Shown piece by piece: positions 16,309 to 23,943 of a stretch of DNA of 42,166 nt. The DNA comes from CAZGRP01 sp964527995 (lineage in GTDB: Bacteria; Zhuqueibacterota; Zhuqueibacteria; Oceanimicrobiales; CAZGRP01), in contig CAZGRP010000035.1 in NCBI GenBank assembly GCA_964527995.1, positions 1-42,166 of the forward strand, in the 5' to 3' direction. The notes under the pieces are model-generated. The model saw nothing but the letters and a program-made list of their open reading frames with translations. It searched no databases and had not been told where the DNA came from. Numbering within the stretch: the first letter of the stretch is position 1; every line of letters begins with the position of its first letter. The position numbers and the translations under genes were made by a program.

Positions 16309-17286
16309 ATGGATCGAAAAGCATGGAAAGAGCGCCTTCGAGGCGGACTGATTCCGGCCGTTCCCGTGCCGTGGGCGGCTGACGGCGACATCCATCGGCA
16401 GGCACAGGAGCGCTACGTCAAGTACATGGCTGGCCAGCAGCAGATCGGCGTGGCGGTGTGGGTGCACACCGGGCGAGGACTCTACCTCACCCCTGAGCAG
16501 CGCGAGCTGGTTTTCCGCTCCTGGCGCCAGGGACTGGGGGAGGATAAGATCGTCGTCGCCGGAGCCGGCGCGCTTCCGGATCGGAAGCTGGTGTGGGAGG
16601 AGCAGGTCGAACGGGTCAACCTCGACACGCTCGCCATGGCGCAGCAGGCCAGGGATCTCGGCGCCGATGCCTTGCTGGTCTATCCCCCGGTTCTCTACCG
16701 CGGCCAGGATGACCAGGATCGGCTGATCGTCGAGCATCACCAGCGTCTGGCCGAAGTGGGACTCCCGCTGATCGTCTTCTATCTCTATGAGGCGGCCGGC
16801 GGCATCAGCTACTCGCTCGAGGTGCTGGATGAACTCATGCGGCTGCCGCAGGTGGTGGGCATCAAGATGGCCACGCTCGACAGCGTCATGACCTTCCAGG
16901 ATGTCGCCCTGTGGGTGCAGGAGCGGTTCCCCGATGTGGCGTTGATCAGCGGTGAGGACCGCTTCCTCGACTACAGCCTGATGATGGGGGCGACCAGCGC
17001 CCTGATCGGCATGGGGGCGGCCCTGACGTCGCTGCAGGCACGAATGATTCATGCCTACCTGGATGGCCAGTACGCGCTCTTCCATGAGCTGTCGCGCAAG
17101 GTGACTCATCTGGCTATCTCGACCTTTTGCGCTCCGATGGAGAAGTACATCGTCCGCATGCTGGCGGTTCTGCATCTACTGGGCATCATTCCCCGCGACG
17201 CTGTGCACGACCCGTGCGGATGGGAGGTAAGCGACGAAGATCTGGCAGTTCTGCGGCGTGTGTTGCACGACATCCAGGAAGGCTGA
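16309..17286 (+). CDS. dihydrodipicolinate synthase/N-acetylneuraminate lyase family protein
   Basis: The 325-residue protein has the class I aldolase TIM-barrel layout of the DHDPS/NAL superfamily: HTGRG at 53-57 in place of the usual GTTGE, VFYLYEAAG around the catalytic tyrosine (157-163) and VVGIKMAT with the Schiff-base Lys186. Such enzymes cleave or form C-C bonds, or dehydrate sugar acids, through a pyruvate-type Schiff base. The changed GTTGE motif argues against lysine biosynthesis. Translation is open far upstream (to 15562), but the ATG at 16309 matches the family's N-terminus. It faces the amidohydrolase pair and precedes the sugar isomerase by 137 bp. Confidence 0.88.
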   Translation: MDRKAWKERLRGGLIPAVPVPWAADGDIHRQAQERYVKYMAGQQQIGVAVWVHTGRGLYLTPEQRELVFRSWRQGLGEDKIVVAGAGALPDRKLVWEEQVERVNLDTLAMAQQARDLGADALLVYPPVLYRGQDDQDRLIVEHHQRLAEVGLPLIVFYLYEAAGGISYSLEVLDELMRLPQVVGIKMATLDSVMTFQDVALWVQERFPDVALISGEDRFLDYSLMMGATSALIGMGAALTSLQARMIHAYLDGQYALFHELSRKVTHLAISTFCAPMEKYIVRMLAVLHLLGIIPRDAVHDPCGWEVSDEDLAVLRRVLHDIQEG

Positions 17287-17423
17287 TCTGTTGTGAGTGG
17301 CCAAAGCGTACCGGGGTTCACTGCCCCACAGGCAGTCCCAGAGGAAGAAAGATGTATTGGACATGAAGAGCAGACTTTCTGAGTTCGAAGAGAAGTGTTT
17401 GCAAACCAACCCCGCGTGTACCC

Positions 17424-18260
17424 ATGAAAATTGCTTTCTCTACGCTGGGCTGTCCGGAATGGTCGCTGGAGCAACTGATTCAGGGCGCCCTGGACTACGG
17501 CTACGACGGCATCGAGCTGCGTGGGCTGCAAGACGAGATTTACCTGCCGAGGGCCGCGGAGTTCCGCGGTTATCGCCTGGCCGAGAGTCGAAAACGCTTC
17601 GAGGACGCCGGCCTCGAGATTGTATGCCTCGGTTCCACGGCATTTCTCGCGCGCACGGCTCCGGAGGAACGCCGGGCGGCTCTGAATGAGGTGCGCGACT
17701 ATGTCGCCCTGGCGGCCGAATTGCAGGCCCCCTTCGTGCGCGTCTTTGCCGGCCGCTTGCGGCAGGATGGACGAGAGATCGGCAGCGAGTCAGCCTTGAT
17801 CGAAAACATGGCGGCTGCCGCAGAGATCGCCGCCGCAGCGGGTGTGAAGCTGGTACTCGAGACCCACGATGACTTCATCGCTTCCGAGCCACTGGCCAGG
17901 GTGATGCAGGCCGTCGGCCACCCGGCCGCCGGCATCCTATGGGATATCCATCACCCGGTGCGCTTCGAGGGCGAACCGGTGGCCGAAACATGGGAGCGCA
18001 TCGGTCGCTGGGTCTGGCACACCCACGTGAAGGACTCGCGGGCCGCTGGCGACGGGTACGTCTATACCCTCCTCGGAGGGGGAGATATCCCGGTTGCCAC
18101 GGCGATCCAGCTGCTGGCGCGTGGCGGCTACCGGGGCTACGTCTCGCTGGAGTGGGAGAAACGCTGGCATCCGGAGATCGCCGAGCCGGAGGTGGCCTTC
18201 CCGCAGTATGCCGCCGTTCTCAGAATGCTGATCAAGGCCGCTGAAGCGCCCGGCGCATAA
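17424..18260 (+). CDS. sugar phosphate isomerase/epimerase (AP endonuclease 2-like TIM barrel)
   Basis: The 278-residue protein starts MKIAFSTLGCPEWSLEQ and continues YDGIELRG, the hallmark N-terminus of the xylose-isomerase-like TIM-barrel family (IolE/IolI/tagatose epimerase relatives). VLETHDDF and WDIHHPVRF carry the expected metal ligands, followed by HTHVKDS and the final SLEWEKRW. These enzymes isomerise or epimerise sugars and polyols using a divalent metal. There is no clear ribosome site before the ATG. It lies between the aldolase-family gene and the toxin-antitoxin pair on the same strand. Confidence 0.9.
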   Translation: MKIAFSTLGCPEWSLEQLIQGALDYGYDGIELRGLQDEIYLPRAAEFRGYRLAESRKRFEDAGLEIVCLGSTAFLARTAPEERRAALNEVRDYVALAAELQAPFVRVFAGRLRQDGREIGSESALIENMAAAAEIAAAAGVKLVLETHDDFIASEPLARVMQAVGHPAAGILWDIHHPVRFEGEPVAETWERIGRWVWHTHVKDSRAAGDGYVYTLLGGGDIPVATAIQLLARGGYRGYVSLEWEKRWHPEIAEPEVAFPQYAAVLRMLIKAAEAPGA

Positions 18261-18282
18261 ATCCGTTGAGAAAGTCCTTGGC

Positions 18283-18287
18283 GGAGG
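18283..18287 (+). promoter_or_regulatory. ribosome binding site that favours a GTG start for the MntA-like gene
   Basis: GGAGG lies eight bases before the GTG at 18296. The alternative TTG start at 18266 is only five bases after the preceding stop and has no such site. Confidence 0.6.
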
Positions 18288-18295
18288 CTCGAACC

Positions 18296-19036
18296 GTGGA
18301 GATCGAAGACAGGATCGTGGAGTACTTTTCCAGGCAGCCGGGGGTGATTGCGGTCTATCTGTTCGGCTCCTACGCCCGGGGACGGCCGACCGCGCAGAGC
18401 GATCTCGATGTGGCCATCCTGCTGCAAACGCCAGTCGACAGCCGCCGTCTGTTCGATTTCGAATTGCGATATTTTGAAGAGCTGTCTCGGCTGATCCCCA
18501 AGAACCTCGACATCGTGATTCTAAACCGGGCTGGCGAACTGCTGACCTATGAAATTCTTTCGAAGGGCAGACTCCTCTATGAGCGCGATCGCGAGCAACG
18601 GGTTGAGTTCGAAGCGCGCAGAATTGTCGACTACCTGGATTTCCTGCCAGCCTTCGAACGGATGCAGCAGGGGATGATGCGGCGTCTGCGGCGGAGGGTT
18701 CAAGATGGCTCTGAGGGAAACGATTGCCGGGAAGGTGTCTTTCGTGCAAGCGAGGCTGGACCGGCTCCGGAGCCACGCGAGCGTTCCGAAAGAAGAATTC
18801 TTGAACGATCCAGACCTTCAGGATGTCGTGTTGCACAACCTGCAGCTGGCCATTCAGGGGTGCATCGATCTGGGGAGTCATGTAGTGTCAGAGGAAGCCT
18901 GGGGAACGCCGGGCAGTTTTTCGGAGGTTTTTCAAATCCTGCACGAGCATGGCATCATCGCCGAAGATCTGAGTCACCGCCTGGTGCAAATGGTGGGCTT
19001 TCGAAACCGGATCGTTCGCGGATACGAGAACATTGA
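18296..19036 (+). CDS. mntA: MntA-like antitoxin nucleotidyltransferase, with abnormal C-terminal extension
   Basis: The first 135 or so residues match the minimal nucleotidyltransferase antitoxin of the HepT/MntA system, which adds AMP to the HEPN toxin. The active-site pattern GSx10DxD is exact (GSYARG then SDLDV), and a third acidic strand (KNLDIVIL) follows. Known members are about 140 residues, but this frame runs 246 residues. The extra part is arginine/serine/proline-rich and overlaps the HepT gene in another frame, so it is probably not native. One lost base near GCGGCGGAGGG (18690-18698) would explain it, because the adjacent frame stops at the TGA at 18712-18714, ten bases into HepT, the usual overlapped layout. 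The GTG start is chosen from the GGAGG site. Confidence 0.7.
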   Translation: MEIEDRIVEYFSRQPGVIAVYLFGSYARGRPTAQSDLDVAILLQTPVDSRRLFDFELRYFEELSRLIPKNLDIVILNRAGELLTYEILSKGRLLYERDREQRVEFEARRIVDYLDFLPAFERMQQGMMRRLRRRVQDGSEGNDCREGVFRASEAGPAPEPRERSERRILERSRPSGCRVAQPAAGHSGVHRSGESCSVRGSLGNAGQFFGGFSNPARAWHHRRRSESPPGANGGLSKPDRSRIREH

Positions 19037-19124
19037 TCTCGATATCGTTTATGATATGTGGCATCAGCGACTCGGAGACATTGAGAAGTACTTGCTGAGC
19101 GTGGCTGAACATTTCGGGCTTTGA
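18705..19124 (+). CDS. hepT: HepT-like HEPN toxin with altered catalytic motif
   Basis: The 139-residue all-helical protein aligns with HepT (DUF86) toxins, HEPN-fold RNases. The signature RxxxxHxY appears as R100, NRIV, R105, G106, Y107: the catalytic histidine has become arginine, while the tyrosine that MntA modifies in characterised systems is kept. RNase activity is therefore doubtful. GGAGGG at 18693-18698 lies six bases before the ATG. It is encoded right after the MntA-like gene, and the epimerase gene follows. The insertion of a toxin-antitoxin pair into a metabolic gene run suggests horizontal acquisition. Confidence 0.8.
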   Translation: MALRETIAGKVSFVQARLDRLRSHASVPKEEFLNDPDLQDVVLHNLQLAIQGCIDLGSHVVSEEAWGTPGSFSEVFQILHEHGIIAEDLSHRLVQMVGFRNRIVRGYENIDLDIVYDMWHQRLGDIEKYLLSVAEHFGL

Positions 19125-19183
19125 GGCTGAGACCGGGTAGATGCCTCAGCGCCGGCGGATTCTGCTGCGGAAATGGAGAGGAG

Positions 19184-20284
19184 TTGACCGCGAAGCCCTA
19201 TCGGAAAGGTGAGAGGACCCTGGTCACCGGAGCCACCGGCTTCATCGGCACCAACCTGGTGCGGCGGCTGGTGGCGGAGGGCGAGTCGGTGCGGATCCTG
19301 CGCCGGCCGTACAGCAACACCCGCGGTCTTGATGAGCTGCCCATCGAGACCGCGATCGGCGATGTGCGCGATGCCGAATCGGTGCGTGCGGCGGTCGAGG
19401 GCTGCCGGCGGGTCTACCACCTGGCAGCGAAGTTGAGTGTCGCTGATGGCGACTGGGATCGTTTCCACCGTACGAACGTGCTCGGCACAGAGAACGTCGC
19501 CCGGGCGGCGCTGGAGACAGGCGTGGAGCGCATGCTGCACTGCTCGAGCATCGCGGCCGTGGGCTGGGGCCCTCCACAGGCACCGGCCACCGAGGAGTCG
19601 GAATTCAACTTCGAATCCTTCCGCGTGCCCTACGTCCACACCAAACGCCAGGGCGAACTGGTGGTCCGAGAGTACATCGGCAAAGGATTGCCGGCAGTGA
19701 TTGTGAACCCGGCCTATGTTTTCGGCCCGTGGGACAAGCGGCTCGGTGCCAATCGGCTTGTCTACCTTGTTGCAAAGGGACGGGGCTTGTTCTACCCCGG
19801 CAAGGGCGGAATCAATATCGTCGATGTCGACGATGTGGTGGATGGCATGCTGGCTGCCATGGATCGCGGGCGGGTCGGCGAACGCTACATCCTTGGCGGT
19901 GAGAACCTCTTCTTCCGCGACCTCCTTAGCCTCATGGCCGAGGTGTCGGGTGGCCGGAAGCCGATTGCCACGCTGCCCTTTCCCTTGTTCTGGAGCCTCG
20001 CCCTGCTGGTCGAGATAGGGGGGAAGTTGTTTCACTTCAAGCCTTTGATCTCGCGCCAGACCGCTCGCTTCGCCCGCTTGACCCACTTCGTAAGCTCAGA
20101 GAAAGCGATGCGTGAACTTGGCTATCGCTACCGACCGCCGCGACAGGTGATCCTTCATGCCCTACAGTGGCTGGCTGACGAGGGATATCTTCACACTCCG
20201 GCGACCCCGGCGGTGGCGAAGAGGCACGTAGAGGCCTCAGTCATAGCTGCAGATGAAAACAACCAAGCGACAACTGATCTCTGA
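19184..20284 (+). CDS. NAD(P)-dependent epimerase/reductase (extended SDR family)
   Basis: The 366-residue protein has the nucleotide-binding GATGFIG motif near its N-terminus (TLVTGATGFIGTNL), HLAA, the catalytic CSSIAAV serine segment and YVHTK (YxxxK), as in dihydroflavonol-4-reductase/HpnA-like sugar epimerases. It probably oxidises, reduces or epimerises a sugar nucleotide or ketone in the cytosol. No ATG is available; the TTG at 19184 directly follows GGAGAGGAG and is preferred over a TTG at 19121 that overlaps the HepT stop. The next gene starts six bases after its stop, so the two are probably co-translated. Confidence 0.83.
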   Translation: MTAKPYRKGERTLVTGATGFIGTNLVRRLVAEGESVRILRRPYSNTRGLDELPIETAIGDVRDAESVRAAVEGCRRVYHLAAKLSVADGDWDRFHRTNVLGTENVARAALETGVERMLHCSSIAAVGWGPPQAPATEESEFNFESFRVPYVHTKRQGELVVREYIGKGLPAVIVNPAYVFGPWDKRLGANRLVYLVAKGRGLFYPGKGGINIVDVDDVVDGMLAAMDRGRVGERYILGGENLFFRDLLSLMAEVSGGRKPIATLPFPLFWSLALLVEIGGKLFHFKPLISRQTARFARLTHFVSSEKAMRELGYRYRPPRQVILHALQWLADEGYLHTPATPAVAKRHVEASVIAADENNQATTDL

Positions 20285-20290
20285 TCCCCG

Positions 20291-21406
20291 GTGCCCGTCG
20301 TGAAGATCGAGCGAATTGAAATCTTTCATGTGCGCATTCCGCTGGTCGAACCGTTCCGGATCAGTTCGGGGTCGGTCGATGAAAAGGATGCGTTGATTTT
20401 GAAGCTGTACGCCGATGGGCTGGTGGGATACGGCGAGGCTTCGCCCATGGCGGGCAGCTTCTACTCCGAGGATACGCCCGAATCGTGCTGGCAGGATCTC
20501 ACCCAGACGCTCATCCGGGCTTTTGTCGGCCGCGAGCTGGAGAGCCCGCAGACTGCCTGGGCAGTGCTCAGCACCCTGCCGGGCTCGGCCTTCGCCAAGG
20601 CTGGGCTGGAGACGGCCGTCTGGCATCTGCACGCTCAGGCGCTGGGGCAACCGCTGCACCGGGTTGTTGGCGGCAACCACAACCGGGTGCCGTGCGGCCT
20701 GGCAGTGGGTATCTACGATCGTGTGGACCAGCTCCTTGCTGCCATCGAGCGGCACCTGGGCGAGCGCCGCTATCATCGTGTGAAAATCAAGATCCAGCCG
20801 GGGTGGGATGTGGAGCCCGTAGCAGCCGTGCGCCGGCGATTTGAAGAGACGCCTCTGTTCGTGGATGCCAACGGCGCCTACACTTTCGATGATCTCGACG
20901 TGTTCAAGGAACTCGATCAGTTCGATCTGATGATGTTCGAGCAGCCCTTCGCCCCGCAGGCCATGGAAGCGAGCGCCCGGCTGCAGGAGCAGGTGACCAC
21001 ACCGGTGTGCCTGGACGAAAGCATCGAGAACGTCGCAGACGTGGATCGAGCGCTGGAGCTTGGCAGTTGCCGTATCATCAACATCAAGATTCAGCGTGTG
21101 GGCGGGCTCGAGAGAGCCCTTGGGGTGAATCGAGCCTGTGAAGAAGCCGGGGTGCCGGTGTGGTGCGGCACCATGCCCGAACTCGGCCTGGGGCAGGTGT
21201 TCGGCCTGGCCCTGGCCACGCTCGACAACTTCCGTTTTCCAACCGACATCGAGCCGAGCGCCCGGTTTTTCGTCGACGACATCATCGATCCTCACCTCGA
21301 TGTAGACTCGGAGGGGTATTTCGTGCTCGAAGAAGAACCGCTGCTGGGTTTTGCGGTGGATGAAGAAAAGATTCACTTCTATACGGTTCGGCGGCAGTCA
21401 TTTTGA
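20291..21406 (+). CDS. enolase-superfamily enzyme of the OSBS/N-acylamino-acid racemase group
   Basis: The 371-residue protein matches the muconate-lactonizing/OSBS-NSAR layout: the KxK pair Lys165/Lys167 in VKIKIQPGWD, metal ligands Asp192 (VDANG), Glu217 (MFEQP) and Asp242 (LDESI), and the opposite lysine Lys266 in NIKIQRVGG. Two lysines on opposite faces allow racemisation or syn-dehydration. The C-terminal VWCGTMPELGLG is typical of the o-succinylbenzoate synthase/N-succinylamino-acid racemase branch. No menaquinone genes lie nearby, so a racemase role on an N-acylated or peptide-like substrate is more likely than MenC. The start is GTG, six bases after the epimerase stop; a second GTG lies at 20300. 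Confidence 0.87.
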   Translation: MPVVKIERIEIFHVRIPLVEPFRISSGSVDEKDALILKLYADGLVGYGEASPMAGSFYSEDTPESCWQDLTQTLIRAFVGRELESPQTAWAVLSTLPGSAFAKAGLETAVWHLHAQALGQPLHRVVGGNHNRVPCGLAVGIYDRVDQLLAAIERHLGERRYHRVKIKIQPGWDVEPVAAVRRRFEETPLFVDANGAYTFDDLDVFKELDQFDLMMFEQPFAPQAMEASARLQEQVTTPVCLDESIENVADVDRALELGSCRIINIKIQRVGGLERALGVNRACEEAGVPVWCGTMPELGLGQVFGLALATLDNFRFPTDIEPSARFFVDDIIDPHLDVDSEGYFVLEEEPLLGFAVDEEKIHFYTVRRQSF

Positions 21407-21617
21407 CGGAGTGCTCTTGAAGTAGGAAGATTCGATTCCTGGGGCAGGCGGCGCGCACGGGAACCGCGTAGCTCTGGCCCTCCTGGATGTCCCTCTCTTC
21501 AACGTTGTCCCGCCGGTGACCCTGGAACAACGCATCTGCATGGCGGCTGTTCCGGCGCAGTGTGCTACGGCGTCTTCGCGAACAGGCAAAGAGTTCACCA
21601 AGAACGGAGGGTGCCAT

Positions 21618-23729
21618 ATGTATATCTGGGGCCTACATCTTGTCGACGTGCTTCTGATTGTCCTGTATTTCGTGGTGATGATCTGGATCGGCAAGCGCTT
21701 GAGCAAGAGGATGGTCAACACGGAGGAGTACTTCCTTGCCGGCCGGCGCATGGGCAAGGTCTATCAGTTTTTCTTGAGTTTCGGCGCGTCGACGGATGCG
21801 ACCCAGGCAGCGGCGGTCTCCAGAGAAATCTACCGCCAGGGGATCGCCGGCATGTGGATCCAGTACCTCGTCCTGTTTCTGACGCCTTTCTACTGGTTCA
21901 CGGCCACGCTTTTTCGGCGGGCGCGGTTAACCACGGTCGGGGATTTCTTCACCGAGCGGTTCGAAAGCAAGTTCCTGGGCGGCGCCTTCGCGGTGTTCAC
22001 CATCTTTATGGCCCTTATCGGCAGTGCCGTCGGCTACATGGTGGCGGCGAAGACGTTCATGGCGCTGACGCCGAAGCCCGCGGACCGCTACACCGTCGAG
22101 GAACGCCTGAGTGTCGAGCAGTACCACGAGTATCGCCAACTCTTTTCTGCCTATACCGCCGGCACTCTGCCGCCGGAAAAGGCGGACCGTTTCGAGGAAC
22201 TCAAGAGTCTGGACAGCCAGGGCAAACTGCGAGCCTTTGTTTCGTATGTCAAGCCGGTACACTTCTACTTCGTCTATGGCGGACTGGTGGCCATCTATGT
22301 GGTTCTTGGAGGGTTTGCTGCGGCCGCCATTACCGACTCGATCCAGGGGGTGCTGATGATCTTCTTCTCCTTCCTGCTGATCCCCTTCGGACTGAAGGCG
22401 ATCGGCGGGTTCAAGGGCTTGCACGCTGCGGTGCCCGAGCACATGTTCTGGTTGTTCGGCGCCGGAACGCTGAGTGAATACGCCTGGTACACGATTGCGG
22501 CAATGGCTTTTGCCAACCTTGTGTCCATTGTCGCCGGCGCTGGCAACATGCAGCTCAGTGGATCGGCCACCAACGAGGGCACAGCCCGCTTTGGTTTGAT
22601 CGGCGGCATGATGTTCAAACGCTTTATGATGATCTTCTGGGCACTGGCCGGGCTGCTGGCCATCGGCCTCTACGCCGGCCAGCTCAACGACCCGGACCTG
22701 GTCTGGGGCTACATGACCCAGAAACTTCTCGGCCCCGGATTCATCGGCTTGATGATGGTGGGTGTCCTGGCCGCCAACATGTCTTCGCTGGACGCCCAGT
22801 CGGTGGCGCTCTCGGCCCTCTTTGTCAATCAGGTCTATCGACCTTTGGTGCCCGGGAAGTCGGAGGCGCACTACATTGGGGTGGGCCGGATCGCCATCGT
22901 GTTCATGATCCTGGGCGGAATCGGCATGGCCTTGTATATCCGGAATCTGCTCGAGCTGTTCAAATACTTCATTGCTATGCCGGCCATCTTCGGGGCTGCT
23001 GTCTGGCTCGGTTTCACATGGCGCCGGCTGACCCGGATGGCGGTGATCGTTCAGATTTTCATTTCCTTCATCATCATCGCCATCATTCCCAACGTCTTCC
23101 AGTCCCTGGACGCGGCCCGGTCGCATAAGCCCTTTCTGAAGCAGACGATCGAACGGCGCATCGAGGTGACGACCAAGGCCTTGACATCGGACGTCGAGGC
23201 GGGGCTCGCCGAGTACGTCGGCCAGAGGATCACCAAGCAACGCCTGATCCCCGCCTATCCCATTTTCTATGACCGGATCGCCAGAGAGGACCCCAAGGAT
23301 CCGAACTCGAGGCTTGTCGGCTACGGCCGCTTCAACGCCGAGCTCTGGATTCTGAGCCTGGTCGGTTTCGACTTTAGCCACTTCACAAAGGCTCAGCTCG
23401 TGACTGTGCGGTTCATGTTCGACGCATTGTTCCCGATCGTCCTGCTGATTCTGTTCAGCTATTTCACCAAAAGGGCCAGCAAAGAGACTCTTGACTACTT
23501 CTTCGCCAAGATCCATACACCGGTGCAGCCCACGCCGGAGGAGGACGAGCGCAAGGTGCGAGAGAACGCCGCAAATATGCATCGCTTCGACAGCCGCAAG
23601 GTGTTCCCGAAAACACATTGGGAGCTGCACAAGCCGCAGAAGATCGACTACCTCGGTTTCTTCGGCACCTGGGCCCTGGTTGGGCTGATCATCGTCTTGC
23701 TGTGGATCACGGTGCGAGTGGGAGGATGA
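21618..23729 (+). CDS. long sodium:solute symporter (SSS family) with soluble insertions
   Basis: The 703-residue protein is an SSS carrier: NTEEYFLAGRRMGK after helix 1, SFGASTDATQAAA in helix 2 and a later MSSLDAQSVALSALFV. It is about 100-200 residues longer than usual, with two hydrophilic insertions: about residues 152-210 (KPADRYTVEE through LRAFVSYVKP) and about 495-590 (DAARSHKPFL through DPKDPNSRL), plus a charged tail before the final helix. GGAGGG at 21606-21611 decides the ATG at 21618; the frame is open upstream to 21516 without signal. It follows the racemase by 211 bp, a stretch in which I see no gene or strong promoter. Confidence 0.9.
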   Translation: MYIWGLHLVDVLLIVLYFVVMIWIGKRLSKRMVNTEEYFLAGRRMGKVYQFFLSFGASTDATQAAAVSREIYRQGIAGMWIQYLVLFLTPFYWFTATLFRRARLTTVGDFFTERFESKFLGGAFAVFTIFMALIGSAVGYMVAAKTFMALTPKPADRYTVEERLSVEQYHEYRQLFSAYTAGTLPPEKADRFEELKSLDSQGKLRAFVSYVKPVHFYFVYGGLVAIYVVLGGFAAAAITDSIQGVLMIFFSFLLIPFGLKAIGGFKGLHAAVPEHMFWLFGAGTLSEYAWYTIAAMAFANLVSIVAGAGNMQLSGSATNEGTARFGLIGGMMFKRFMMIFWALAGLLAIGLYAGQLNDPDLVWGYMTQKLLGPGFIGLMMVGVLAANMSSLDAQSVALSALFVNQVYRPLVPGKSEAHYIGVGRIAIVFMILGGIGMALYIRNLLELFKYFIAMPAIFGAAVWLGFTWRRLTRMAVIVQIFISFIIIAIIPNVFQSLDAARSHKPFLKQTIERRIEVTTKALTSDVEAGLAEYVGQRITKQRLIPAYPIFYDRIAREDPKDPNSRLVGYGRFNAELWILSLVGFDFSHFTKAQLVTVRFMFDALFPIVLLILFSYFTKRASKETLDYFFAKIHTPVQPTPEEDERKVRENAANMHRFDSRKVFPKTHWELHKPQKIDYLGFFGTWALVGLIIVLLWITVRVGG

Positions 23730-23943
23730 GGCAAGGCGTGTCGTTCTCTCCCAGGGCGCCGAAACGGCCTATGGTTGGGCTCTGAGGCTGTCCACAAAGG
23801 AGAAGACGCAGTTGGCGCGAAATGCAGAGTCAGGGGGCAGCGCCTGGGGAACTCATGGGCCCGACGGATGTTCGTTTATCGGAAGGCCCCCAGGTCGCGG
23901 TGCTGCGCTGAATTCATTGTAGGAGATTGCTGGAGACAATGCG

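Noticed and set aside
16135..17175. 347-residue N-terminal extension of the amidohydrolase-like protein
   Set aside because: It lies antisense to the aldolase-family gene and lacks any domain.
17297..17689. 130-codon plus-strand frame overlapping the sugar isomerase start
   Set aside because: It overlaps the well-supported isomerase in another frame and becomes Arg/Gly-rich, as shadows do.
21927..23630. 567-codon minus-strand frame opposite the long SSS transporter
   Set aside because: Composition is His/Glu/Gln-rich without membrane helices or domains, a typical shadow of a transporter gene.
23730..23943. Possible tRNA or small RNA before the GWxTD gene
   Set aside because: I could not fold a cloverleaf or find a convincing promoter-terminator pair.
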